Positions 8,276 to 15,670 are shown, counted from the stretch's first letter. The stretch is DNA of 16,546 nucleotides from Kingella pumchi (GCF_022288825.1 NZ_JAKOOW010000076.1:1-16546); one strand, 5' to 3'. Translations and numbers: made by a program. The notes: a model not told the origin generated them from the letters alone.

Positions 8276-8304
8276 ATTGTAAAACCGCCCAGCCGAACCA
8301 TCAA
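8276..8304 (-). promoter_or_regulatory. Promoter for the 82-residue gene
   Basis: TTGATG (8299-8304) and TACAAT (8276-8281), read on the minus strand, are 17 bases apart and about 27 bases before the GTG start. No equally good promoter is visible for the divergent + strand gene. Confidence 0.6.
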
Positions 8305-8318
8305 ACGGAATCCGATTT

Positions 8319-9116
8319 ATGACCATGCCCACCAACGACAACAAGGACAATATGATTTTCACTCTGGAAGACGGCCAGAGCAGCGGCAGCGCCGAGCATT
8401 ACAGCGATTGGGAACACTCGCTCGACCAGCTGCGCCACATCCGCGGCAGCGATGCCGGCGCCGATTCCGCGCTGACCCGTCCGGTGGCGCGCACCGCCGA
8501 AGAGCTGCAGCGCGACGAAGTGAAGCTTTTCGGCGATGCCGAACTGGAAAGCGCCTACCGCGAATTTCTGCGCCAGAACGAAGCCGAGCACAATGCGCGG
8601 GTAGAGCAGCAGGGCGCCGAAGAAGACGTCGGCATCCTGATTCAGGAAGACTGGCTCAACGCCCAAAGCGCGCTGCAGAGCGAATACAACCGCCGCCATC
8701 AGGAACATATCCAAACGCTGGTGCTCAATCCCGATTATGTCGGCCGCGAAAACGACGCCCTGCCCGAAGCCGATGCCGACAATCTGCCCAACCGCTTTGT
8801 TCCCGCCCGCAGCGGCGAAGCGCTGCCCGCTGCTGCGGTTTATGTTTACGCCCTGCCGGAGCTGCCGTCCACCCGCCGCATCCGCGTGCTGTCCGAGCAG
8901 GAATTGGTTGCGTCGCTGGAAGAGCGGCTGAAAGTGCATCTGAGCAACGCCGTCGCCGGCATGGTGCGCCATGTGCTGCAGAAAAAACTCGCCACCCTGG
9001 CCTACGATCTGCAGATGGTGCTCAACGCCGAAACCCCGCAGCTGGTGGAAGAAGTGCTGTCGCACAATATGGCGTCGATTATGCGCGCGGTGAAAGACAG
9101 TCTGCCCAAAGAATAG
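8319..9116 (+). CDS. Protein of unknown function, 265 residues
   Basis: A soluble, acidic, Gln/Glu/Ala-rich protein without signal peptide or membrane segment; I cannot assign a family. Residues 60-135 look helical and charged. Residues 140-190 are Pro/Ala-rich and probably a linker. Residues 191-263 form an amphipathic helical C-terminal module (LEERLKVHLSNAVAGMVR, then QLVEEVLSHN). Its alternation of short helices recalls beta-proteobacterial DUF2486-like or PopZ-like helical tails, but that is only an impression. Three ATGs are possible: 8319, 8325 and 8352. The last has AAGGA just upstream, although the spacing is short. A strong DUS hairpin terminator follows 20 bases after the stop, so it is a single-gene transcript. 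Confidence 0.75.
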   Translation: MTMPTNDNKDNMIFTLEDGQSSGSAEHYSDWEHSLDQLRHIRGSDAGADSALTRPVARTAEELQRDEVKLFGDAELESAYREFLRQNEAEHNARVEQQGAEEDVGILIQEDWLNAQSALQSEYNRRHQEHIQTLVLNPDYVGRENDALPEADADNLPNRFVPARSGEALPAAAVYVYALPELPSTRRIRVLSEQELVASLEERLKVHLSNAVAGMVRHVLQKKLATLAYDLQMVLNAETPQLVEEVLSHNMASIMRAVKDSLPKE

Positions 9117-9135
9117 GGCGCCACGGCGATACGGC

Positions 9136-9183
9136 AAAAAGCAGCCTGAAAACCGGATAACCGGTTTTCAGGCTGCTTTTTTT
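9136..9183 (+). terminator. DUS-pair intrinsic terminator
   Basis: A perfect 21-bp inverted repeat (9136-9156 with 9161-9181) around the loop ATAA, ending in a run of seven T. Each arm contains AAGCAGCCTGAA. It can serve both the 265-residue gene (+) and, 39 bases past its stop, the converging crcB (minus), where the mirror-image A-run becomes T. Confidence 0.92.
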
Positions 9184-9219
9184 GTGCTTTCAGGCTGCCT
9201 GCAAGATGCCGGCAGCGGT

Positions 9220-9573
9220 TTACGGCCTGCCCAGCATCAGGCCGGCGGCGACGGCGGTCAGGCCGAGTATCAGGCTGGCGGCCAAGTAGAGCGCCAGCGT
9301 GGCAAACTGCTGCGCCTGCCACAGCTGCACGCATTCGAGTGACAGGGTGGAAAAGGTGGTGAAGCCGCCGCAGAAGCCGGCAATCAGCAGCCAGCGCCAG
9401 GCGCTGTCGTGGGCAAGGCTGTGGGCAAGCAGGCCGATCAGCAGGCAGCCGGCGAGATTGGCGAACAGGGTAGCCCACGGAAAGCCCGGCTGCACTTGCG
9501 GCAGCATCCGGCTTAAGGCGTAGCGGCACACGCTGCCCAGCCCGCCGCCGAGAAACACCAGCAGCCAGTTCAT
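9220..9573 (-). CDS. crcB: CrcB/FluC fluoride channel
   Basis: A 117-residue inner-membrane protein of the Fluc family; dimers form a dual-topology fluoride-export channel. Four hydrophobic segments are visible (about 2-22, 33-52, 61-85, 92-114). Family signatures present are GGGLGSVCRYALSR (9-22), FANLAGCLLIG (37-47) and GFCGGFTTFSTLSLE (66-80), which includes the fluoride-lining Phe and Ser/Thr. I set the start at 9573, where ATGA overlaps the ogt stop; the frame is open further upstream but that part is a shadow of ogt. GGAG lies 12-15 bases upstream inside ogt. Translation is probably coupled to ogt. I see no fluoride riboswitch. Confidence 0.93.
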   Translation of the reverse strand: MNWLLVFLGGGLGSVCRYALSRMLPQVQPGFPWATLFANLAGCLLIGLLAHSLAHDSAWRWLLIAGFCGGFTTFSTLSLECVQLWQAQQFATLALYLAASLILGLTAVAAGLMLGRP

Positions 9574-10343
9574 GCGAACAGGTCTCCGGTGGGTGCGGTG
9601 TGGCGGCGCTCGTGCGCCAGCAGCCAGGCTTTGCGCTCCAGCCCGCCGGCGTAGCCGGTCAGGGTGCCGCTGCTGCCGATGACGCGGTGGCAGGGAATGA
9701 TGACGGAGATTTTGTTCTGGCCGTTGGCCGCGGCCACGGCACGCACGGCTTTGGCGTTCCCCAGTGATTCGGCCTGCTGCAGGTAGCTGTGGGTTTCGCC
9801 GTAGGGAATGCGCTGCAGCGCCACCCACACCTGCTGCTGGAACGGGGTGCCGACGGGATCGAGCGGCAGCGAAAAGTCTTTCAGGCTGCCTGAAAAATAG
9901 GCTGCAAGCTGCTGCAGGGTGTCGCGCACCAGCGGGCTGTCGCCGGCCTGCAGACGCCCCGGCCGCGCGGCCAGCACCGCCAGCAGTTCGCGCTCGGTGC
10001 CGGCGCTTTCGGGAAATTCGAGCAGGCACAGGCCGCGTTCGGAAAACACCGCCAGCATGGAGCCGAGCGGGCTGTCGGCCGCCGTCCACAGCAGTTTGCC
10101 GCTGCCGCCGGCGGGCGGGTGCCGCAGCAGGTGGGACAGCCGTTTGAGCCGCACATAGTCGGCAATACTGGTGCCGGTGCAGCGGGCAAAATCGGCAGCC
10201 AGCGCCGCCTGCTGCGCGGTGCCCTGCAGCGGGTGGCCGTCAGGGAAGGGCGGCGGGTTTTCCTGCGCATCCAGCCAGCTGGCGTAGTTTTGCCAGCGCT
10301 CGGGCAGCAGGCCGGATACTGGCGGCGGGGTAAAGGGATTCAT
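9570..10343 (-). CDS. ogt: O6-methylguanine-DNA methyltransferase with N-terminal Ada-like remnant
   Basis: A 257-residue suicide DNA-repair protein that moves alkyl groups from O6-guanine to its own cysteine. The C-terminal domain shows FQQQVWVALQRIPYGET (168-184), the AVRAVAAANGQNK helix and PCHRVIGSSG with acceptor C218. The ribonuclease-like N-terminal part of the methyltransferase begins near residue 84. Upstream of it, residues 44-77 (ALAADFARCTGTSIADYVRL) resemble half of an AraC-type helix-turn-helix as in Ada, so this may be a shortened Ada-type fusion rather than plain Ogt. No Ada zinc-type cysteine domain is present. A near-palindromic DUS lies in frame and encodes SGSLK (151-155). 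crcB overlaps the stop. Confidence 0.9.
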   Translation of the reverse strand: MNPFTPPPVSGLLPERWQNYASWLDAQENPPPFPDGHPLQGTAQQAALAADFARCTGTSIADYVRLKRLSHLLRHPPAGGSGKLLWTAADSPLGSMLAVFSERGLCLLEFPESAGTERELLAVLAARPGRLQAGDSPLVRDTLQQLAAYFSGSLKDFSLPLDPVGTPFQQQVWVALQRIPYGETHSYLQQAESLGNAKAVRAVAAANGQNKISVIIPCHRVIGSSGTLTGYAGGLERKAWLLAHERRHTAPTGDLFA

Positions 10344-10463
10344 GGCGGTTTGGGCTTGGAATGGGAAAAGGGGAACAGGGTTTCAGGCTGCCTGAAAGGT
10401 CGGGCGGGCTTGGTTTGGCTGCTTGGGCTGCGGTTAGTATCCGGTGGGAGTCGGTTGGCGGTT

Positions 10464-10491
10464 GGTGCGCGGTGCGCGGTGCGCGGTGCGC
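10464..10491. repeat. Four tandem copies of a 7-bp unit
   Basis: GGTGCGC repeats four times without error between ogt and rpoD, about 120 bases upstream of the ogt start. The 280-bp gap 10344-10623 otherwise contains a near-palindromic DUS (10382-10396), another at 10563-10577 and the rpoD terminator. No gene is visible. Confidence 0.92.
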
Positions 10492-10579
10492 AACCCTACG
10501 CGGCTTGTAATCGGCGGCGCGGTGTTTGCTTTACGCGCTTTTGCAGGCGCCGGTGCGTCCGGTTCAGGCAGCCTGAAAC

Positions 10580-10616
10580 AAAAAAAGGCAGCCTGAAACG
10601 GGTTTTCAGGCTGCCT
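10580..10616 (-). terminator. rpoD terminator from a DUS pair
   Basis: AGGCAGCCTGAAA (10586-10598) and TTTCAGGCTGCCT (10604-10616) form a perfect 13-bp stem with a 5-base loop. On the minus strand it begins 8 bases past the rpoD stop and is followed by seven T. Confidence 0.9.
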
Positions 10617-10623
10617 GACGGGC

Positions 10624-12603
10624 TTATTTCGCGTCTTCGCTGTCCAAGAAGCTTTTGAGCTTGTCGCTGCGGGTGGGGTGGCGCAGCTTGCGCAGGGCTT
10701 TGGCTTCGATTTGGCGGATGCGCTCGCGGGTTACGTCGAACTGCTTGCCGACTTCTTCCAGCGTGTGGTCGGTGTTCATGTCGATGCCAAAACGCATGCG
10801 CAGCACTTTGGCTTCGCGCGGGGTCAGGCTCTCGAGCACGTCGGCGGTGACTTCGCGCAGGCTGGAATACATGGCGGCATCGGCCGGCGCGATGTTGTTC
10901 GCGTCTTCGATAAAGTCGCCCAAGTGGCTGTCGTCGTCGTCGCCGATGGGGGTTTCCATGGAAATCGGCTCTTTGGCGATTTTCATGATTTTGCGGATTT
11001 TGTCTTCCGGCATTTCCATCAGCTCGGCGAGTTTGGCCGGATCCGGCTCTTCGCCGGTTTCCTGCAGGTGTTGGCGCGAGATGCGGTTCATTTTGTTGAT
11101 GGTTTCGATCATGTGCACCGGAATGCGGATGGTGCGTGCCTGGTCGGCAATCGAGCGGGTGATGGCCTGGCGGATCCACCAGGTGGCATAGGTGGAGAAT
11201 TTGTAGCCGCGGCGGTATTCGAATTTGTCCACCGCCTTCATCAGGCCGATATTGCCTTCCTGAATCAGATCAAGGAACTGCAGGCCGCGATTGGTGTATT
11301 TCTTGGCGATGGAAATCACCAGACGCAGGTTGGCCTGAATCATTTTCTGCTTGGCGGCCGCGGTTTCTTTCTCGCTGGCGACCATGTTTTTGCTGATTTC
11401 TTTCAGTTCGGCAATGGAAATGCGGGCGTGCTGTTCGAGTTCGGACATCACGGTCTGCTTTTCCAAAATGGCGTGGCGGAAGCGGTCGAGCGCGTCGCCC
11501 CACACGCGGTTTTTGCCGATTTCGTCTTCCAGCCATTCGAGATTGGTCATATTGGGCAGGAAGTTTTGCAGGAAGTAGTCGCGGTCCATGCGCACGCGGT
11601 CGAGACAGATGTCGCGGATTTCGCGCTCGAGCTTGCGGATTTGGTCGACGCGGTTGCGCATGCTCTGGCTCAGGCTTTCGATCTGGCGGGTGGAGAAGCG
11701 CACTTCCAGCAGTTTGGAAGCGATGGCGTTGCGGTGCTCGATGTATTTGGCGTTGCTGCTGCCGTAGCGGTTGAGCGCGGTGTTCATTTTGGTATAGCTT
11801 TTTTCAATCTGCTTGAAGTGCTCGATTACCTGCGCTTTAAGCTCTTCCAGATTGGCGCTTTCGATGCTGCCGGTATCTTCGCCGTCTTCTTCGTCTTCCG
11901 AATCGGCGTCGGCATCGGCATCGTCGTCGCTTTGGCTTGGTTTTTGCGCGGCGGGCACCGGCGGGCTTTCCAGATGGCTCAAGCCCAGTTCGTTGAGCAG
12001 CACTTCGTTGGGATCGATGATGGCTTCGACCACTTCGTCCACACGGATTTCGTCTTTTTTAATCTGGTCGATCAGCGCCAGAATTTCGGCTACCGAGCCG
12101 GGGCAGGCGGAAATTGCCTGAATCATGTTTTTCAGCGCGTGTTCGATTTCTTTGGCGATAACGATTTCGTCTTCGCGGGTCAGCAGATCGACCTGGCCCA
12201 TTTCGCGCATATACATGCGCACGGGGTCGGTGGTGCGGCCGAACTCGGAATCAGCCTGCGAGAGCGCGGCTTCGGCTTCGGCAACCGCGTCTTCGTCGGT
12301 CATGCCGGCGCTGTTGTCGCTCATCAGCAGGGTTTCGGCGTCGGGCGCTTCTTCGGTAACCTGGATGCCCAGACCCTGAATCATATTGACGATGTTGTCG
12401 ATCTGTTCGGCATCCGACATATCGTCGGGCAGGGCGTCGTTGATTTCGGCGTAGGTGATGTAGCCGCGGTCTTTGCCCTGAATCACCAGTTGGCGCAGGC
12501 GGACGCGCTGCTCTTCCAGTGTGAGCGGACGGTTGTCGGTGGTTTGGAGTTCTTCGTTTTCGGCGGTTTCGCCGTTTTGGATTTCGGCTTCTGTCTGAGA
12601 CAT
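10624..12603 (-). CDS. rpoD: RNA polymerase major sigma factor, sigma-70
   Basis: A 659-residue primary sigma factor that directs RNA polymerase to housekeeping promoters. Region 1.1 covers about 25-105 and region 1.2 about 125-158 (DPVRMYMREMGQVDLLTREDE). The non-conserved insertion includes an acidic run at 226-243 (DDDADADADSEDEED). Region 2 (423-493) holds NLRLVISIAKKYTNRGLQFL and the -10 recognition stretch YKFSTYATWWIRQAI. Region 3 is at about 500-580 and region 4 at 592-645 with the helix-turn-helix VTRERIRQIEAKALRK. Length fits neisserial RpoD (about 640). I start at ATG 12603, where homology begins; the open frame continues upstream but is non-coding. The first 25 residues are diverged and acidic. 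An upstream dnaG, common elsewhere, is absent. Confidence 0.97.
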   Translation of the reverse strand: MSQTEAEIQNGETAENEELQTTDNRPLTLEEQRVRLRQLVIQGKDRGYITYAEINDALPDDMSDAEQIDNIVNMIQGLGIQVTEEAPDAETLLMSDNSAGMTDEDAVAEAEAALSQADSEFGRTTDPVRMYMREMGQVDLLTREDEIVIAKEIEHALKNMIQAISACPGSVAEILALIDQIKKDEIRVDEVVEAIIDPNEVLLNELGLSHLESPPVPAAQKPSQSDDDADADADSEDEEDGEDTGSIESANLEELKAQVIEHFKQIEKSYTKMNTALNRYGSSNAKYIEHRNAIASKLLEVRFSTRQIESLSQSMRNRVDQIRKLEREIRDICLDRVRMDRDYFLQNFLPNMTNLEWLEDEIGKNRVWGDALDRFRHAILEKQTVMSELEQHARISIAELKEISKNMVASEKETAAAKQKMIQANLRLVISIAKKYTNRGLQFLDLIQEGNIGLMKAVDKFEYRRGYKFSTYATWWIRQAITRSIADQARTIRIPVHMIETINKMNRISRQHLQETGEEPDPAKLAELMEMPEDKIRKIMKIAKEPISMETPIGDDDDSHLGDFIEDANNIAPADAAMYSSLREVTADVLESLTPREAKVLRMRFGIDMNTDHTLEEVGKQFDVTRERIRQIEAKALRKLRHPTRSDKLKSFLDSEDAK

Positions 12604-12750
12604 AGTGAAAACTCTTCGAGTGGGGCGGTTGCTCCGACGCGGTTGCGTTTGATCAACATTCTGCATGGGCGGCAGCGTAAGGGGCAGCGGTCGGATAGAT
12701 GGCCTGCGATAGCCGCATCGGGCTTTCAGGCTGCTTGGCTGTGAGCGGGC

Positions 12751-12809
12751 AATATAGTGGCTGCCCGTGAATTTGCAAGGCAGCCTGAAAAATAAAGGCG
12801 CGGATTGTA
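12751..12809 (-). promoter_or_regulatory. Two candidate rpoD promoters
   Basis: On the minus strand an extended -10, TG-T-TACAAT, lies at 12804-12812 without a clear -35. A second promoter has TTGCAA (12773-12778), 16 bases, then TATATT (12751-12756). Both would give a leader of roughly 145-200 bases before the rpoD ATG. The gap 12604-12929 otherwise holds only DUS copies and an imperfect DUS stem (12866-12912, one central mismatch) beyond nadK; no gene. Confidence 0.45.
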
Positions 12810-12929
12810 ACAAAAACAGCGCGCTGTGGCGACGGCGCGCATGGGTTTTCAGGCTGTTTTGCGGTTTTTCAGGCAGCCTGCGGCGTATCATTACGGGCAG
12901 GCAGCCTGAAAAGGGAAACGGCGCCGGCA

Positions 12930-13820
12930 TCAAACCAGCTGTTCGCCCCAGTGCAGTTTCTGGCGCAGGGTTTTGTAATACTGGTAGCCGGTGGGCTGGA
13001 GCACACGCAGGTTGTGGCGGTAGCGGTGGATGGTGATCATGTCCATGCTTTGGATATCGACGAAGGACTGGCCGTCGTAATGCACGCGCGCGTCGCCGGA
13101 TTTGGTGATCAGGATTTTGATTTCGCAGGTATCGGAAATCACGATCGGGCGGTTGGTCATCGACTGCGGGCACACCGGCACCAGCGTAACCGCGCGCAGT
13201 GAGTTTTGCAGAATCGGCCCGCCGGCGGCCAGCGAATAGGCGGTGGAGCCGGTGGGGGTGGAAACGATCAGGCCGTCGGAGCGCTGGGTGAAGACGAATT
13301 CGCCGTTGATAAACACTTCAAACTCGATCATCTGGCCGGTACCGCCGCGCGAGAGCACCACATCGTTGAGCGCCAACCCGTGATAGATTTCCTGCCCCTG
13401 CCGCGCGATGGACGTTTCCAGCAGCAGGCATTCGCCGACCAGATATTTGCCGGTGAGCATGCCGGCGAGCTCTTCAAGCATGTTTTCGCGGGCGACTTGG
13501 GTGAGAAAGCCCAGATGCCCCTGGTTGATACCGATCAGCGGCACGCGGTAGGGCGCGGCGGCGCGGGCGGCGGAAAGGAAAGTGCCGTCGCCGCCGAGCA
13601 CCAAAATCAGGTCGCACAAACGCCCCAAATCGCCGGTGCCGATCTGGCAGCGCTCCAAATCGTGGATGCCGGCCCAGCCTTCGGCCATGCAGGCTTCGTC
13701 GAGAAAGACGTTCAGGCCGTTGGCGCACAGAAATTCGATCATTTCGTGCAGGGTCTGGCCGATGTCCGGCGTGTTCGGCCTGGTCAGGATACCGATATTG
13801 CGAAATTGGCTTTTGATCAT
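12930..13820 (-). CDS. nadK: NAD kinase
   Basis: A 296-residue cytoplasmic enzyme that phosphorylates NAD to NADP with ATP, the only known bacterial source of NADP. Hallmarks are the GGDGT motif (76-80) with catalytic Asp78, NQGHLGF (99-105), LNDVVL (151-156) and the NAD-binding stretch SDGLIVSTPTGSTAYSLAAGG (181-201, within which TPTGSTAY is diagnostic). Full family length with no defect. A promoter with TATAAT precedes it, so it is transcribed separately from tcdA. rpoD is next downstream after a 326-bp gap; a shared transcript is possible because I see no strong terminator between them. Confidence 0.97.
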   Translation of the reverse strand: MIKSQFRNIGILTRPNTPDIGQTLHEMIEFLCANGLNVFLDEACMAEGWAGIHDLERCQIGTGDLGRLCDLILVLGGDGTFLSAARAAAPYRVPLIGINQGHLGFLTQVARENMLEELAGMLTGKYLVGECLLLETSIARQGQEIYHGLALNDVVLSRGGTGQMIEFEVFINGEFVFTQRSDGLIVSTPTGSTAYSLAAGGPILQNSLRAVTLVPVCPQSMTNRPIVISDTCEIKILITKSGDARVHYDGQSFVDIQSMDMITIHRYRHNLRVLQPTGYQYYKTLRQKLHWGEQLV

Positions 13821-13852
13821 GGCGGCAGCGGCGCGAGTGCGGAAAAAACGCC

Positions 13853-13881
13853 ATTATATAGAGTGGGCGCGGCGGCGCAAA
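13853..13881 (-). promoter_or_regulatory. nadK promoter
   Basis: Minus-strand TTTGCG (13876-13881), 17 bases, perfect TATAAT (13853-13858), about 32 bases before the nadK ATG. The -35 is weak but the spacing is ideal. Confidence 0.6.
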
Positions 13882-13930
13882 CCACAGGCAGCCTGAAAAC
13901 GCGGCGGGCGCTTTCAGGCTGCTCTGGTTT

Positions 13931-13998
13931 GTCGGACTCGGGAATCCAATTTATAAATTTTCAGGCTGCCTTTGGTTTGTTGGATTCAAGAATCCGAC
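13931..13998. repeat. REP-like palindrome pair flanking a DUS
   Basis: GTCGGACTCGGGAATCCAA (13931-13949) and GTTGGATTCAAGAATCCGAC (13979-13998) are two diverged copies of one palindrome, with a DUS (13959-13968) between them. They lie in the tcdA-nadK gap. The same family recurs as a pair at 16425-16486. Confidence 0.75.
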
Positions 13999-14010
13999 TT
14001 ACTAAAGTTT

Positions 14011-14790
14011 TCAGGCTGCTTTTGTGCCGCTGCGGACGATGTGTTCTACCGCCGCCTGTGCGCAAAACAGGCCGAAAGGGGCGGTAACCAGCATGCTGGC
14101 GCCGTAGCCCGCGCAGGATAGCCCCTGCGGTGCGGCGTCGCAGGCGGCGGTTTCGGGCATGAGCGGCTGTTCGGTGGAATAGACGCAGGGCACGCCGAGC
14201 TTGCGTTTGGGGTCGCGGCTGAAGCCGTAGCGGCGGCGCAGGGTGTAGCGCATATTCGACAGCAGCGCGTCGTGGGTAACCGCCGCCAGATCGGCGCGGC
14301 CGATAAGCACCGGATTGCGCTGGCCGCCGGCGCCGCCGCTGACCACAAAGGGCTGGCCAAGGGCAACAAAACGCGCGGCCATCGCCGCTTTAACCCGCAC
14401 CTGGTCGATGGCGTCGATCACAAAATCAAAAGGCAGCCTGAAAATTTCATCCAGATTGTCCTCGCTGACAAAATCTTCGATTTCGCTTACCGCGCATTCG
14501 GGATTGATGCCGGCAATCCGCTCGGAGAGAGCGCGGACTTTGGGCTTGCCGAAATCCGCGCTTAAGGCGTGCAGCTGGCGGTTGGTGTTGGACGGGGCGA
14601 CGTTGTCCAAGTCCACCAGCGTCAGCGCGCCCACGCCCGAGCGTGCCAGCGCTTCCACCGCCCACGAGCCGACGCCGCCGACGCCGACCACGCACACGCG
14701 GGCGCGGCGCAGCGCCTCCAGGCCGGCCTCGCCGTACAGGCGGGCGATGCCGCCGAAGCGGCGCGAATACTGGTTTGCGGGTTCAGACAT
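14011..14790 (-). CDS. tcdA: tRNA threonylcarbamoyladenosine dehydratase TcdA (CsdL)
   Basis: A 259-residue E1-like enzyme that uses ATP to cyclise the t6A37 modification of ANN-decoding tRNAs to ct6A. The Rossmann nucleotide site GVGGVGSWAVEALARSG (36-52) is followed by LVDLDNV (58-64) and SNTNRQ (67-72), the adenylation signature. DAIDQVRVK (126-134) and the RDPKRKLG to VPCVYSTEQP segment (193-209) distinguish TcdA from ThiF and MoeB, and the start RRFGGIARLYG is typical. AGGAA precedes the ATG. Two DUS are part of the gene: one encodes FRLP (117-120) in frame, and another supplies the last codons GCA GCC and the TGA stop. Confidence 0.93.
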   Translation of the reverse strand: MSEPANQYSRRFGGIARLYGEAGLEALRRARVCVVGVGGVGSWAVEALARSGVGALTLVDLDNVAPSNTNRQLHALSADFGKPKVRALSERIAGINPECAVSEIEDFVSEDNLDEIFRLPFDFVIDAIDQVRVKAAMAARFVALGQPFVVSGGAGGQRNPVLIGRADLAAVTHDALLSNMRYTLRRRYGFSRDPKRKLGVPCVYSTEQPLMPETAACDAAPQGLSCAGYGASMLVTAPFGLFCAQAAVEHIVRSGTKAA

Positions 14791-14890
14791 GGCGTGTGTT
14801 CCTAAAATGTAAATGTTGGCGGGAAAAACAGGGGTGGCGGCGCGATGCGGAAAATTGCCGCCGAAGCGGCCGCCGCCGGCGTTTTTGCAT

Positions 14891-14896
14891 TATACT
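14891..14896 (+). promoter_or_regulatory. Possible -10 for uspA
   Basis: TATACT lies about 118 bases before the uspA ATG with no good -35 at the right distance. This is the best candidate in the 223-bp divergent gap 14791-15013, which contains no DUS and no gene. Confidence 0.3.
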
Positions 14897-15013
14897 GAAT
14901 GCGGCAGCGCCTGCTGTCACCGTCTTGAAAGCTGCGCGGGTTTTTCGTGTGTGCTGGCAATCTGCCGCAAATGCCTGCCGGCTTTTTCACGCCAACAACA
15001 ACAGGAGAAAATC

Positions 15014-15493
15014 ATGTACCAACATTTAGTCGTTGCTGTGGACGGCAGCAAAACTTCCCTCAATGCCCTGCAACACGCCGCCGAGCTGGCCAAAGCGGTT
15101 AAAGCCCGCCTGACGCTGGTTACCGTGGCCAATCCCGGCGAATATATGTCGCTGGCGCCCGAGTTCCTCCAGCACGAAAGCTACGAAGCGGCGGCGATTG
15201 CCGGCGGCAACGAAGTGCTGGCCGAAGCGAGCGAAGCGGCCAAAGCGGCCGGCGTGGCCGATGTGCAGGCGCATCTGCTGGTAACATCCAAAGGCGCCAA
15301 GGAAATGGCGCAGGAGCTGGTCGATTACGCCGATTCGAAAAAAGCCGACCTGCTGGTGCTGGGCACCCACGGCCGCTCGGGGCTGATGCACCTGCTGATG
15401 GGCAGCTTCGCCGAAACGCTGATGCGCCAAAGCCATCTGCCGTTGCTGGTGATCCGCAGCACCCACAGCGAAGAAGGCGGTGAAGGCGAATAA
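15014..15493 (+). CDS. Universal stress protein, UspA family, ATP-binding type
   Basis: A 159-residue single-domain Usp protein. The fold begins with HLVVAVDGSKTS (4-15), containing the nucleotide-binding Asp10. The ATP signature G-2x-G-9x-G-S is intact: GTHG (117-120), then G130 S131, so it probably binds ATP as a dimer. Such proteins accumulate in stress and energy limitation; a specific role cannot be read here. ATG 15014 is preceded by AGGAG seven bases upstream, and the frame upstream of it is not protein-like. The tail EEGGEGE is acidic. The gene stands alone, closed by a terminator. Confidence 0.93.
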   Translation: MYQHLVVAVDGSKTSLNALQHAAELAKAVKARLTLVTVANPGEYMSLAPEFLQHESYEAAAIAGGNEVLAEASEAAKAAGVADVQAHLLVTSKGAKEMAQELVDYADSKKADLLVLGTHGRSGLMHLLMGSFAETLMRQSHLPLLVIRSTHSEEGGEGE

Positions 15494-15521
15494 ACCTCTG
15501 CCCCAATATTCAAACAACAGC

Positions 15522-15567
15522 TTTTCAGGCTGCCTGCCATCTGCTGCAGGCAGCCTGAAAGTTTTTT
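15522..15567 (+). terminator. uspA terminator from a DUS pair
   Basis: TTTTCAGGCTGCCTGC (15522-15537) pairs with GCAGGCAGCCTGAAAG (15546-15561) around an 8-base loop, followed by TTTTTT. It starts 29 bases after the uspA stop. Confidence 0.9.
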
Positions 15568-15670
15568 GCAGTGCGGTTTTTCAGGCTGCATTGATGGTTT
15601 GAATGGCACGCCAAAGCCCGCTTTTACCTGTTTTTGCGCCGTAACCCCGCTTTCAGGCTGCCTGCAGGCG

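Noticed and set aside
9574..9640. Fluoride riboswitch before crcB
   Set aside because: crcB starts inside the ogt coding end, leaving no leader, and no GGCGAUGG-like start of that motif was seen.
10678..12744. Long open frame (688 codons) opposite rpoD, and a similar one (352 codons) opposite the ABC gene at 1078-2136
   Set aside because: Antisense shadows of GC-rich genes: repetitive His/Phe/Ala composition, no ribosome-binding site, and the opposing strand carries unmistakable conserved proteins.
12604..13173. N-terminal extension of rpoD by 190 codons
   Set aside because: It runs through DUS-rich non-coding DNA and into nadK; sigma-70 homology starts just after ATG 12603.
14813..15013. 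N-terminal extension of uspA
   Set aside because: The Usp fold begins right at MYQHLVVAVDGS with AGGAG upstream; the extension is non-coding divergent promoter region.
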